From assembly GCA_001028815.1 (NCBI GenBank), contig LDJB01000002.1, positions 124,001-188,000 on the forward strand: a stretch of DNA of 64,000 bases, written 5' to 3'. The notes under the pieces were generated by a model. The model was not told the origin of the DNA, searched no databases, and was given only the letters and a program-made list of their open reading frames with translations. The stretch is from Peptococcaceae bacterium 1109 (lineage in GTDB: Bacteria; Bacillota; Limnochordia; Darwinibacteriales; Darwinibacteriaceae). Position numbers and translations under genes: made by a program. Below are positions 8,954 to 16,960 of the stretch, piece by piece (positions within the stretch are counted from its first letter, which is position 1; every line of letters begins with the position of its first letter).

Positions 8954-9865
8954 CTAGAATGCGATTTTATCCAGTTCAACTCCGGCCACGCCAATCACCT
9001 GGTCCGCGCCACCGTAGTACACGTAGAGGAAACCATCTTTCACCACTTGGCCGCAGCTAAATACGACGTTGGGGACGTGCCCCGCCTTCTCCCAGGGCAT
9101 CTCCGGCTCTAGGATAGGTTCGGGCAGGCGCCGCACCACCTTGGAGGGGTCCTCCCCATCCAGGAGCGCAGCCCCCAGGCGGTAAACCTTGTTGCGATCC
9201 ACAGCGTGGTAGATGAGTAGATATCCCTGAGGGATGCGAATAGGCTGGCCTGCAATGCCGATTTTCGCCTCTTCCCAACCGCCAGGGATGGCCTCCATGA
9301 CGATTCGGTGCCCCTCCCAGGTGCGCAAATCTGTGGAAAAAGCAGCCCAGATGTGGGGCATCCGGCGATGGAACAACATGAACTTCCCATCCACTTTGTC
9401 CTCTAAAAGGCCGCCGTCTTTGTTGGGCTCATCCAGAAGCACTCCGTGGCGTTCCCAGGTACGAAGGTCCTTGGAGGTTGCCAGGGAGATGCGGTGGTTA
9501 TCCCAGCGCTTGCCCCCAAAGCCAGTGTAGATCATGTAGAACGTATCCCCAATCTTGCTGATCCGGGGATCTTCCACTCCCCACGCCTCCTGTTCCCCTT
9601 CCCCTACAAAGACAGGCTCTTTCTCTCTTTCGAAGTTGATGCCATCCTCGCTCACTGCATAGCCCAGGGTAGAAACGAACTTGTACTCCTCCAAGGGCTC
9701 GGGGTGAAGGAGTGCTGAGAAATCCCGATCTGCTGCCCGGTAAAGCATGTGGATTTTGCCCTCATGCAGGACAACACCGCAGTTAAACACTGCCTCCCGC
9801 TCGAAAACATGCTCGGCAATGGGTTCTAGGATTGGCCTATCGGATAGACGACGCAGTTTGAACAT
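8954..9865 (-). CDS. Glycoside hydrolase/phosphorylase family 130 protein
   Basis: 303-residue five-bladed beta-propeller enzyme of the GH130 type, which cleaves beta-mannosides by phosphorolysis or, in some subfamilies, hydrolysis. Recognisable elements are NCGVVLHEGKIHMLYRAAD near residues 28-46, WGVEDPRISKIGDTFYMIYTG near 93-113 (the EDPR aspartate is the expected catalytic acid), LFHRRMPHIWAAFS near 163-176 and the C-terminal YVYYGGADQVIGVA. CAGGAGG precedes the ATG at 9865. It follows the LacI gene by 14 bases. Subfamily, and hence phosphorylase versus hydrolase, cannot be settled by eye. Cytoplasmic, since no signal peptide is present. Confidence 0.87.
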   Translation of the reverse strand: MFKLRRLSDRPILEPIAEHVFEREAVFNCGVVLHEGKIHMLYRAADRDFSALLHPEPLEEYKFVSTLGYAVSEDGINFEREKEPVFVGEGEQEAWGVEDPRISKIGDTFYMIYTGFGGKRWDNHRISLATSKDLRTWERHGVLLDEPNKDGGLLEDKVDGKFMLFHRRMPHIWAAFSTDLRTWEGHRIVMEAIPGGWEEAKIGIAGQPIRIPQGYLLIYHAVDRNKVYRLGAALLDGEDPSKVVRRLPEPILEPEMPWEKAGHVPNVVFSCGQVVKDGFLYVYYGGADQVIGVAGVELDKIAF

Positions 9866-9879
9866 GAACTCTCCTCCTG

Positions 9880-10902
9880 TTATTTCTGCAGTTGCTGCAC
9901 AGATGCCCGGATAACCAGCTCGGTCCCAAGCCTAATGCGCAGCGGCACATGGGCATCTTCGCCTTGAATCAGCTCATGGAGGCGCCGGGCGGCAATTTTC
10001 CCCATGTGATGTTTGTGAATGTGAACGGTAGTCAAGGGGGGATTTACGTGTTCACTGAGCTCCACGTTATCAAAGCCCACTAAAGACAAGTCCTCCGGGA
10101 CGCGAATCCCCGCCGCACCGCAACCGTGGAGTACCCCAAGGGCTGTGTTGTCGTTATCTGTAATCACCGCGGTAACGGGCAGCCCCCGCTCCAGGAGGGC
10201 TTCAATGCCTTCCTTCCCCTTGCTTACTTGCGGCCCAGGGGCGGTATGCAGCCAACACCAGTCGCTGTTTGGCTGAATGCCGTTGGCCACCAGCGCCGCT
10301 TGGTAAGCCTCATAGCGCTCCTGTAAAGAGCTGTGGGAAAGGGGGCCTCCAATGAAGCCGATTCGCTCGTGCCCCTGGCTTACCAGGTAGTTGACGAGCT
10401 GGATAATCCCGCCCCGGTTATCGGTGACCACACAGTCTACATGTAGGTTAGGGAGCCAGTTATCCACCAGCACTACGGGAATGCCTCTCCGCTTCGCTTC
10501 TTCTACGATGCTAGGGTAAATATCCGCCCCTACTAAGATCATGCCATCCAGCTGTTCCCTGCCGTGGAGGTCCCAGAGGCTGGCATCATCCCCTTGGGAT
10601 ACTGTCTGGAAAAACACGTTGGAGCCGTGCTTCTGGCACTCGTTCTCTACCCCTACCATCACGGTGCCGTAAAAAGCATCCGCGGGGAGGGGGTGGAGCC
10701 GGGAATTGATCACGATGCAGATCCGCTTGCGGCTCGTTTCCCCTTGGGGCTGAGAGTTAAGATCGTAGCCCAGTTCCGCCGCTTTCTTCCGCACTTCTTC
10801 CCGGGTTGCATCGCTAATTCTCCCTCGCCCGTTCAGGGCTCGAGATACTGTGGTTATGGAAACTCCCAATTGATCTGCGATATCTTTTAGGGTTACTGCC
10901 AT
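9880..10902 (-). CDS. LacI-family transcriptional regulator
   Basis: 340-residue repressor. Residues 3-25 form the LacI helix-turn-helix (VTLKDIADQLGVSITTVSRALNG) and the rest is the periplasmic-binding-protein-like sugar sensor. The stop of the DUF1861 gene (10907-10905) lies between two in-frame ATGs; the second (10902) has AAGGAG eight bases upstream and is preferred over 10908. It sits inside the operon it probably controls, between DUF1861 and GH130. Candidate operators TTTGCGCAAA lie at 11864 and 11979-12000. The effector is likely the imported oligosaccharide; this is inference. Confidence 0.9.
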   Translation of the reverse strand: MAVTLKDIADQLGVSITTVSRALNGRGRISDATREEVRKKAAELGYDLNSQPQGETSRKRICIVINSRLHPLPADAFYGTVMVGVENECQKHGSNVFFQTVSQGDDASLWDLHGREQLDGMILVGADIYPSIVEEAKRRGIPVVLVDNWLPNLHVDCVVTDNRGGIIQLVNYLVSQGHERIGFIGGPLSHSSLQERYEAYQAALVANGIQPNSDWCWLHTAPGPQVSKGKEGIEALLERGLPVTAVITDNDNTALGVLHGCGAAGIRVPEDLSLVGFDNVELSEHVNPPLTTVHIHKHHMGKIAARRLHELIQGEDAHVPLRIRLGTELVIRASVQQLQK

Positions 10903-10904
10903 GT

Positions 10905-11840
10905 TCATATCTCCTTGGAGCCCATCCCGCCCACGGGACAGAAGGGATCGGGTATTAGAATGCGGCCCGCTTCCGCATCACTTAGGCCTGCATAAAGCCA
11001 AGCTGTACCATCTAACTGGCGCACAAGGCCGCCTGTAAAGACCACGTCTTTCAGGTTAGGGCGCTTGCTTTCCCCAGGGGGAAAGTCATCCCGGGTAGCG
11101 ATGATCTCCATGGGCCCCGCCTCGCGGCTTTCCGGATCGAAGATGAAGGCCATGGCATAGTAATGGCGGTTGCCTTCCGTGTCAAAGCGGGCAATGTGGC
11201 CTAGGACGCCTAGCTTGCCGTCTTTTAGGACGTGGATTTCATTGGCGCCGCCCCACTCCTCTGGGATAAACTGCTCAAGAAGCACCGCTTGTGCTATGCT
11301 CCCAGCGGTCAGCTGGCCCAGGCTGGAAATCTCCATGTAGCCAATTGTACCCCTGCCCCCCACTTCCCCTTGCGGCCGGGTGAAGACAGCAATGGAGCCA
11401 TTAGGTAGTTCTGCTAAACGGATATCTTTCATTCCATCGGGCCCGCTCGCGAAGTGCTGGAGCTGGGTTAAGCTTTTACCCCGGTAGAACTTCGTCCGCC
11501 ACCCCAAGGCCTGTGGTATGGTGGGATGGGGAAAGACTTCCACGCCTCCGAGGATGATCTCCCCGCCGATCCGAGTCCAAAAGGGATCCTGGAGGTTCAA
11601 AGGGGGGATGTCCTCCGCTAAAGCCCATTCCTTCCCCTGCTCCCGGAAGAACATCACCTGGGAATACTCTGTTTCCCTGGGCTCCACCCGGGCGGGGATA
11701 AACCATTCCCCTTCATGGAAGATGGGCGCGGCAATATTGTACACATCAACGCCAGTAATCCCTGTAAAGGTTAGCTTCTCCCCATGGAAAACCGGCTTGG
11801 TTTGATAGTCTCGAAGCAGTTCTGCACAGGTCTGAACCAT
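10905..11840 (-). CDS. DUF1861 family protein (GH130-like beta-propeller)
   Basis: 311-residue protein. It contains LTFTGITGVDVYNIAAPIF near residues 24-42, ARVEPRETEYSQVMFF near 50-65 and repeated blade-like strands, which match DUF1861, a family related in fold to GH130/GH43/GH32 propellers. The ATG at 11840 has GAGGGGG in front and matches the family start; a longer form from an ATG at 11915, behind AAGGAGG, is possible and would translate through an operator. It is the first gene of the LacI/GH130/importer cluster, pointing to a role in degrading the same glycan. Enzymatic activity is untested by anything visible here. Confidence 0.75.
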   Translation of the reverse strand: MVQTCAELLRDYQTKPVFHGEKLTFTGITGVDVYNIAAPIFHEGEWFIPARVEPRETEYSQVMFFREQGKEWALAEDIPPLNLQDPFWTRIGGEIILGGVEVFPHPTIPQALGWRTKFYRGKSLTQLQHFASGPDGMKDIRLAELPNGSIAVFTRPQGEVGGRGTIGYMEISSLGQLTAGSIAQAVLLEQFIPEEWGGANEIHVLKDGKLGVLGHIARFDTEGNRHYYAMAFIFDPESREAGPMEIIATRDDFPPGESKRPNLKDVVFTGGLVRQLDGTAWLYAGLSDAEAGRILIPDPFCPVGGMGSKEI

Positions 11841-11863
11841 AGTTGCCCCCTCATCTTTGCGCA

Positions 11864-11875
11864 CTTTGCGCAAAG
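11864..11875. promoter_or_regulatory. Candidate LacI operator O1 (CTTTGCGCAAAG)
   Basis: Perfect 12-bp palindrome with central CG, typical of LacI-family sites, just upstream of the DUF1861 ribosome site. A half-matching copy CTTTGCGCAC overlaps on its left (11855-11864). Confidence 0.55.
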
Positions 11876-11978
11876 GCGTAACGCACTTATTGTCCGCGTT
11901 ATAGTTCCACAACATGGGCGTAAGTTCCTCCTTTTACCTTGCAAAAATCGCGCATCTTTGTCCATTCTTGTCCGAGAT

Positions 11979-12000
11979 ATTGCGCAATCTTTGCGCAAAG
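11979..12000. promoter_or_regulatory. Candidate LacI operators O2/O3 (ATTGCGCAAT and CTTTGCGCAAAG)
   Basis: Two abutting perfect palindromes, ATTGCGCAAT (11979-11988) and CTTTGCGCAAAG (11989-12000). The second is identical to the site at 11864, 125 bp away, an arrangement that would allow looping. Binding by the LacI protein of the same operon is inferred from position and from the CG-centred symmetry. Confidence 0.55.
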
Positions 12001-12005
12001 TGGCC

Positions 12006-12030
12006 AAAAAAAACCTGCCCCAGGGGCAGG
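12006..12030 (-). terminator. Rho-independent terminator after the J-domain gene
   Basis: On the minus strand an 8-bp stem CCTGCCCC/GGGGCAGG (12014-12030) is followed by a run of eight T. It lies 10 bases downstream of the J-domain gene stop and ends just before the operators of the next cluster. Confidence 0.85.
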
Positions 12031-12039
12031 AAACTATGG

Positions 12040-12672
12040 TCAAACACCGGCCATTGCAATTAAGAGCAAAATCGCTCCAATGACGATCCCAGCCACCATG
12101 AGGGTGGAACTGAGAAGCGCGCCAATGCCAATGAACTTGCCGTTGTGCGTTAAGGCACGCATGATGAAAAAGCCTGAGGGAATAGTCACTGGAGCAGCGA
12201 CTCCTGTAAAAGTGAGAATGAACGCAGCAAAGAGCAGCAGTCCCAGGAAACCCGTTTTGAGCCTGGCGCCGAAATCAAACTGCTCTTCTGCAAAGGCCTT
12301 CTCGCCCTTCCAGATTACTCTGCCTGCTCCCACCAGCAGGTTGAGAATCTCTTCCAAGCCCTTCTGTACCAGGTCTTCTGCTGTTCTGCGAGCTTCTTCC
12401 CTCGCTCGATAGAACTCATCGCTGCTGCGGGTGTGCGCCGTGCTTGGCCCAGCTTGGCGGTGCTGCTGGCTTCGGTGGTAGTCATACTGCCTGCGGGTCT
12501 CTGGATTGCTGAGGATCTCATGAGCTTCGATGATCTTGATGCTTTGCTCGTGAGCATTGGGCTTCTTGCACACATCGGGGTGCCATTCCCTGATCAACCT
12601 GCGATAGGCGCTTTTGATTTCCTCCACCGTTGCACCGGGCGAGACCCCTAAGACTGCATAATAATCTTCCAA
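12040..12672 (-). CDS. J-domain (DnaJ-like) membrane protein
   Basis: 210 residues. The N-terminus (residues 3-65) is a J domain with HPD at 31-33 (RLIREWHPDVCKK), which in this family stimulates an Hsp70 ATPase. A linker rich in R, E and Q follows, then a segment that looks membrane-inserted: hydrophobic stretches at about 140-165 and 185-208. There is no G/F or zinc-finger region, so it is not a general DnaJ but a J-protein tethered to the membrane. The start is TTG at 12672, with GAGGAG upstream. Its own terminator follows. Specific client unknown. Confidence 0.8.
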   Translation of the reverse strand: MEDYYAVLGVSPGATVEEIKSAYRRLIREWHPDVCKKPNAHEQSIKIIEAHEILSNPETRRQYDYHRSQQHRQAGPSTAHTRSSDEFYRAREEARRTAEDLVQKGLEEILNLLVGAGRVIWKGEKAFAEEQFDFGARLKTGFLGLLLFAAFILTFTGVAAPVTIPSGFFIMRALTHNGKFIGIGALLSSTLMVAGIVIGAILLLIAMAGV

Positions 12673-12869
12673 CGTGCTTCTACTCCTCTCCGTAGGGCTC
12701 CTGGCCTAGCCTAGCTCTTCTTCCTACAGTATTTGATACTGGAAATATGCGGTAATCCCTTCCGTGAGCAGGTGGTTTCTTCTAAGATGCCGCGCCCAGG
12801 GCTGGGAGAGGATTTGAGGTAACCTAAGTGGAACTCCTATGCGACTGCAAATCGAAAAGGAGGCACCTT

Positions 12870-13514
12870 ATGGCACCCCCTCATGATTTTAAGAAGGCAG
12901 AGAAGCACCTCTACCAACCAAAAACGGACCCTGTGATAATTGATGTTCCAGAAATGCTGTTCATCGCCGTGGACGGCGTGGGCGATCCCAACACCTCCCC
13001 TGAATACGAGAAGGCAGTGCAGGTTTTGTACGGCCTTTCCTACACCATCAAAATGAGCCACAAAAGCGGCGACGCGCCGCAAGGTTACTTCGATTACGTA
13101 GTCCCGCCCCTGGAAGGACTGTGGTGGGGCGGAAGCATTGACCTAGAAACCATGACCATCACTGACAAAAGCACCTTTTCGTGGACGATGCTCATCCGCC
13201 AGCCAGAGTTCGTTACCGATGAAGTCTTTGCTTGGGCCCAGGAAGCTTTGGCCAAGAAGAAGCGGGAACTGGACCCTTCCACAGCCCGGCTGTGGAGGTA
13301 TAGGGAAGGGCTGTGTGTTCAGGTTCTCCACATAGGCCCCTATGACACCGAACCGGAAAGCATCCGCAAGATGAATGAGTTCATCGCCAAGGAGGGGTTC
13401 CGCGCGGATATGTCCCCTGCCCGGCGCCACCACGAAATCTACCTGAGCGATCCCCGGAAGACTGCTCCGGAGAAACTCAAGACCGTTGTCCGCCATCCCA
13501 TTGCCAAGCTGTAA
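12870..13514 (+). CDS. GyrI-like domain protein
   Basis: 214-residue soluble protein of the GyrI-like small-molecule-binding (SHS2/SRPBCC-like) group, related to the ligand domains of AraC- and MerR-type regulators but without a DNA-binding domain. FIAVDGVGDPNTSPEYEKAV near residues 30-50, GLWWGG near 80 and LHIGPYDTEPESIRKM near 155 are characteristic. The ATG at 12870 lies six bases after AAAAGGAGG; the frame starts 14 codons earlier but without a ribosome site. It stands alone, convergent with the GMC remnant. Role unknown; related proteins bind or hydrolyse small lipophilic compounds. Confidence 0.75.
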   Translation: MAPPHDFKKAEKHLYQPKTDPVIIDVPEMLFIAVDGVGDPNTSPEYEKAVQVLYGLSYTIKMSHKSGDAPQGYFDYVVPPLEGLWWGGSIDLETMTITDKSTFSWTMLIRQPEFVTDEVFAWAQEALAKKKRELDPSTARLWRYREGLCVQVLHIGPYDTEPESIRKMNEFIAKEGFRADMSPARRHHEIYLSDPRKTAPEKLKTVVRHPIAKL

Positions 13515-13517
13515 GCC

Positions 13518-14780
13518 CTACACTCCCGCCATTGCTGGCTGGAGTTTGCCCCTGTACTTCTGGGAGGCAATGTGATCCGCGGTCCGGGCGGCAATGGCCA
13601 TCACAGTCTCCGTAGGGTTGCATCCCCCAGAGGTCACAAACACGCTGGCATCGCAGATAAAGAGGTTGGGGATATCATGGCTCTGGCAGAACTGGTTCAC
13701 AACGGATCGGGCTGGGCCTTTACCCATGCGGCAGCCTCCGTGGAGGTGAGCGGAGTCGGGAATAACAAAGGCCCGCTTTCCCCCTGCTGCCTCTAGGATC
13801 TTGTAACACGTTTCTACGCCGTGGGCAATAAGCTTGTTGTCGTTTTCCCCGTAGCTGAAGTGAACCAACGCCCGAGGTATCCCGTACTCGTCCTTTTCGT
13901 CGCTTAAGGCAACGTAGTTCCCGAGGGACGGCAGGACCTCCCCCACCATGGTGATGCGGGCGTAGTAGTTCCACTCCAACATGATATCCCTGAGTTCTTT
14001 GCCCCAAATCCCAGCGTTCAGCGCCAAACTGCTGGCTAGGGCCACCGGGCGGCTGCCGTGGGCGTTCAAGGTATAGCCCCGGGCGAAGCCCCGAGTTGGA
14101 TCCGTTTCATAGAAATCCTGGCTGACGGCCATCACTGGCGTGCCCTTATACAGACGGATCTCGTTATGGAACTTGGCGAACACATCGTGGCCGCTGTGGG
14201 GCATGATGTATTTCCCCACGAGCCCGCTGCTGTTTGCCAGGCCATCGGGGAACTGTTTACAGGCAGAGTTGAGGAGGAGGCGGGGTGTTTCCACCACAAA
14301 AGCAGAGACGATCACCATTTTCGTATCCTGCTTGTATGTACTCCCGTTGTGGACAAATTCCACCCCCGTCACCCGTCCGTCTTTGCCCACGAGAATGCGG
14401 GTAACCATGGAATCGGACAGCACCTCTGCCCCGTAAGAAAGAGCCTGAGGAACATGCTGAATCAAGGTGCTGAACTTCGCATTCGGGAGGCAGCCTTGGT
14501 TGCAGAATCCCCTGTTGATGCAGGGCGGGCGCCCGTCATAGGGAGCGGATAAGATGGCCAGGGGGGCAACTGCGCTGCGAATGCCCAGCGCCTCACAGCC
14601 TTCCCGGAAAATCTGGGCGTTGCCGCTGATTGGCTCCCGCACTGGATAGGGATAGGGGCCGTGAAACGCTCCCCACGGGAATTCCCGTGGCCCGCTCACC
14701 TTGATTTCCTGCTCAAGCTTGGTGTAATAAGCCCACGAGGAAGTTGTGCATGCGGTAACCATCCACCCGCTGCCCCACAC
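13518..14780 (-). pseudogene. GMC oxidoreductase, N-terminally truncated remnant
   Basis: GMC-family flavoprotein (glucose/choline/gluconate dehydrogenase type) lacking its start. Homology begins near 14735 with AYYTKLEQEIKVSG and continues through the cysteine-rich CINRGFCNQGCLPNAK region to the C-terminal HLHGGCRMG and NPTETVMAIAARTADHI motifs, where the catalytic histidine region lies. The N-terminal FAD-binding GxGxxG domain of about 140 residues is absent. Codons upstream of about 14735 come from the membrane-protein gene (14713) read in another frame. A deletion joining the two genes, or a misassembly, explains this. No ribosome site precedes the frame, so product formation is unlikely. 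Confidence 0.72.
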
Positions 14781-15051
14781 CGCGAAAATGCTTGTAAAAC
14801 CCGATTAAGCCTGCGACAATCCCGAAATAGGCAAGGGCAATGAGTACCCAGCGGGCCCCTTCCCCGTTCCACACCGCGACAACCAGCGCGGCTAAAGCCA
14901 GGATAGGCAAGGCAATTACCGGTATCCACTGGCTGAAATCGCGGAAGTTCTGCCTGTAATGGTTAAGCGTTACTTGGATAAAGGTCAATAGGAAGGCTGC
15001 GGCCCCAAATACCAACGCCACCCTGGTGAACGGCCAGCCGTCCCATCCCAT
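14713..15051 (-). pseudogene. Small membrane protein, C-terminus lost at deletion junction
   Basis: 112 codons from the ATG at 15051 (GGGGTGA upstream). Four hydrophobic helices are visible: about residues 8-26, 40-60, 66-84 and further to a basic segment KHFRGVGQRVDGYRMHNFLVG. The reading then changes to LLHQA and stops, exactly where GMC sequence begins in another frame (about 14728-14734). Membrane proteins of this kind are found next to GMC dehydrogenase operons, and in them the NFLVG-type segment continues into further helices; that comparison is from memory. The gene is therefore interpreted as cut off. Confidence 0.55.
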
Positions 15052-15161
15052 AAAATCACCCCGATTGTAGTTGTTCCTCAGGGAGAGATGGGCTATCCTC
15101 ACAGGAATCATCAGGGGAAAGGCGAAATAGTGTAAACAAGTGAAAACTGGGAGGTTGAGAG

Positions 15162-15482
15162 ATGATCGTCACTACAACGCCCAACGTTGAGGGGCGGAGA
15201 ATCACGCAGTATTATGGGATCGTCGCTGGGGAAGCAATCATGGGAGCCAACATTGTGCGGGACTTTATGGCCAGCATAACTGATGTGATTGGCGGGCGCA
15301 GCGCAGCCTATGAGGATCAGCTCATTAAGGCCAGGGAGATGGCGGTTCAGGAAATGTCTGACAGAGCAGCTCGGCTGGGGGCCAATGCGGTCGTGGGAGT
15401 GGATATTGACTACGAGGTGCTGGGCTCAAACAACGGCATGCTCATGGTATCCGCATCAGGGACTGCGGTTAGAGTAGAGTAA
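15162..15482 (+). CDS. YbjQ/UPF0145 family protein
   Basis: 106 residues, the full length of the YbjQ (PF01906, 'putative heavy-metal-binding') family. The hallmark segments are [19 protein letters not shown] near residues 17-36, [13 protein letters not shown] near 40-52 and the C-terminal [22 protein letters not shown] precedes the ATG at 15162. Monocistronic, ended by a strong terminator. The fold is a pentameric small-protein ring in solved members; biochemical function is not established. Confidence 0.88.
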   Translation: MIVTTTPNVEGRRITQYYGIVAGEAIMGANIVRDFMASITDVIGGRSAAYEDQLIKAREMAVQEMSDRAARLGANAVVGVDIDYEVLGSNNGMLMVSASGTAVRVE

Positions 15483-15488
15483 TGGGAA

Positions 15489-15519
15489 AACGCTGGGGAC
15501 AGGCCCCAGCGTTCTTTCG
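15489..15519 (+). terminator. Terminator after ybjQ-like gene
   Basis: Ten-base stem AACGCTGGGG (15489-15498) with CCCCAGCGTT (15504-15513), then CTTTCGTTT. It lies 6 bases after the stop and may also serve the minus strand. Confidence 0.75.
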
Positions 15520-15529
15520 TTTAGAATGC

Positions 15530-15727
15530 TCATCCCCGCCAGTTTCGGCGGAACATCTCTGGAGATATGCCTTGATCCCGGCAGCCGCCCCCTTTCCGCC
15601 GGAGTTGAGGCAAGACTCTCTGCTGCAGAAACCGCAGCGCTTCCACAGCATTGTGGCTGCGGCAGATCTGTTCGATTTGGGCTCGATCTTCCTGGTAAAC
15701 TACGAAAAACTGCTTGCCCGTGCTCAC
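15530..15727 (-). CDS. Small hypothetical protein downstream of cysteine desulfurase
   Basis: 65 residues from a GTG at 15727, 8 bases after the desulfurase stop, with an A/G-rich stretch (GAGGGGG then GAGAAG) in front. It reads STGKQFFVVYQEDRAQIEQI and then a basic C-terminus. I do not recognise a family. Its coupling to the desulfurase and its ending beside a terminator argue for a real gene; the lack of any known motif and its short length argue against certainty. Confidence 0.4.
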   Translation of the reverse strand: MSTGKQFFVVYQEDRAQIEQICRSHNAVEALRFLQQRVLPQLRRKGGGCRDQGISPEMFRRNWRG

Positions 15728-15735
15728 CTTCTCGT

Positions 15736-16896
15736 TTACCCCCTCGCAATGACTTCCACAACCTCCAGGACTGCGTCAATTTGCTCTTTGGTGTTGAAGT
15801 ACCCGATGCTGAAGCGGACCGCTCCTTGATCTAGCGTCCCTAAAGCGCGGTGGGCTTGGGGGGCACAGTGCAGCCCTGCCCGGACTTGGATGTCATACAC
15901 CTCATCTAGGACGTAGGCCACTTCCTCCGAATCCACCCCGCCCACGTTGCAGCTCACTATAGGGACTTTAGCCGCTGGATCCGCCGGGCCGTACACCGTT
16001 ACGCCGGGAATCTCTGCCAGGCCCTGCTGCAGCATGGCCGCGAGCTCCAGTTCATGCCTGCGGATCTGCTCCAATCCTTCCGCAATGATGAACTTCACTG
16101 CCGCCCTGAGCCCCGCAATGCCCGGGCCGTTGGGAGTGCCCGCCTCAAACCGGTCTGGCAGCCAGGCAGGCATCTCATGGGGCAGTGAAGCAGAACCGGT
16201 ACCGCCGTACTTCAAAGGCTTTAGCTCAAGCTCAGGGCCGATATACAGCCCTCCAGTCCCCTGGGGGCCCATGAGGCCTTTGTGCCCTGTAAAGGCCAGC
16301 AGGCTGATGTTCCACCCATCCACATCAATGGGGTACACGCCCCCAGTTTGTGCTCCGTCGACCAACAGGGGGATACCTGCCTCCCGGCAAATCTGTCCGA
16401 TTTGGGGAATGGGCTGGATTGCCCCTGTCACATTTGAGGCGTGGGTTACGGCAACTAAAGCCGTATTGTCCCGGAGAGCGTTGGCCAGTTCCTCAGGGTC
16501 CAGGGCGTGCCCTTCGGGGCAGGGAATCACCGAGAGTTCAACGATGCCTTCCCGCTCCAGCATCTTCAGGGGCCGCCACAAGGCGTTGTGTTCTATCCCG
16601 CTGGTGATCACGTGGCTGCCAGGCTTAAGAAGGCCTTGCACTGCGGTGTTGAGCGCTTCTGTAGCACCGCTGGCAAAGACAATCCTGTTGATGTGCTCCG
16701 GCTTCACGTTGAACAGTTCTCCCAGGAGGCTCCTGGTCTCCAGGAACATCTCCTCCACCTGGACAGCCCCTCGGTGGCTGCCCCGGGACAGGCTCGCGCA
16801 GGCTGTTTTCAGGTACTCCGCTACGCCTTGGCACACAGGCTCTGGCTTTGGAAACGAGGTTGCCGCATTGTCTAGGTAGATGCCCAGTGGAACCAC
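15736..16896 (-). CDS. Cysteine desulfurase (class V aminotransferase family)
   Basis: 386-residue PLP enzyme that removes sulfur (or selenium) from cysteine for Fe-S clusters or other sulfur-containing products. IYLDNAATSFPKP opens the fold, the PLP lysine is K206 in FTGHKGLMGPQG, and C344 in AGLHCAPQAH is the likely persulfide-carrying cysteine. The latter sequence and the TSFPKP start resemble the Csd-like group found singly in Firmicutes rather than IscS. GGGGAGGG lies immediately before a GTG at 16896, so the exact start is uncertain by a few codons. No IscU or SufU gene is adjacent. Confidence 0.88.
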   Translation of the reverse strand: MVPLGIYLDNAATSFPKPEPVCQGVAEYLKTACASLSRGSHRGAVQVEEMFLETRSLLGELFNVKPEHINRIVFASGATEALNTAVQGLLKPGSHVITSGIEHNALWRPLKMLEREGIVELSVIPCPEGHALDPEELANALRDNTALVAVTHASNVTGAIQPIPQIGQICREAGIPLLVDGAQTGGVYPIDVDGWNISLLAFTGHKGLMGPQGTGGLYIGPELELKPLKYGGTGSASLPHEMPAWLPDRFEAGTPNGPGIAGLRAAVKFIIAEGLEQIRRHELELAAMLQQGLAEIPGVTVYGPADPAAKVPIVSCNVGGVDSEEVAYVLDEVYDIQVRAGLHCAPQAHRALGTLDQGAVRFSIGYFNTKEQIDAVLEVVEVIARG

Positions 16897-16960
16897 TCCC
16901 TCCCCTGCGTCGATCTATCTTTATGTAGGTGGGAGTAAAATGCCACAGGGGAAGGGGTGG

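Noticed and set aside
15947-16879. 310-codon open frame on the plus strand opposite the cysteine desulfurase
   Set aside because: A shadow of the desulfurase codons with a low-complexity, serine/proline-rich product and no motif.
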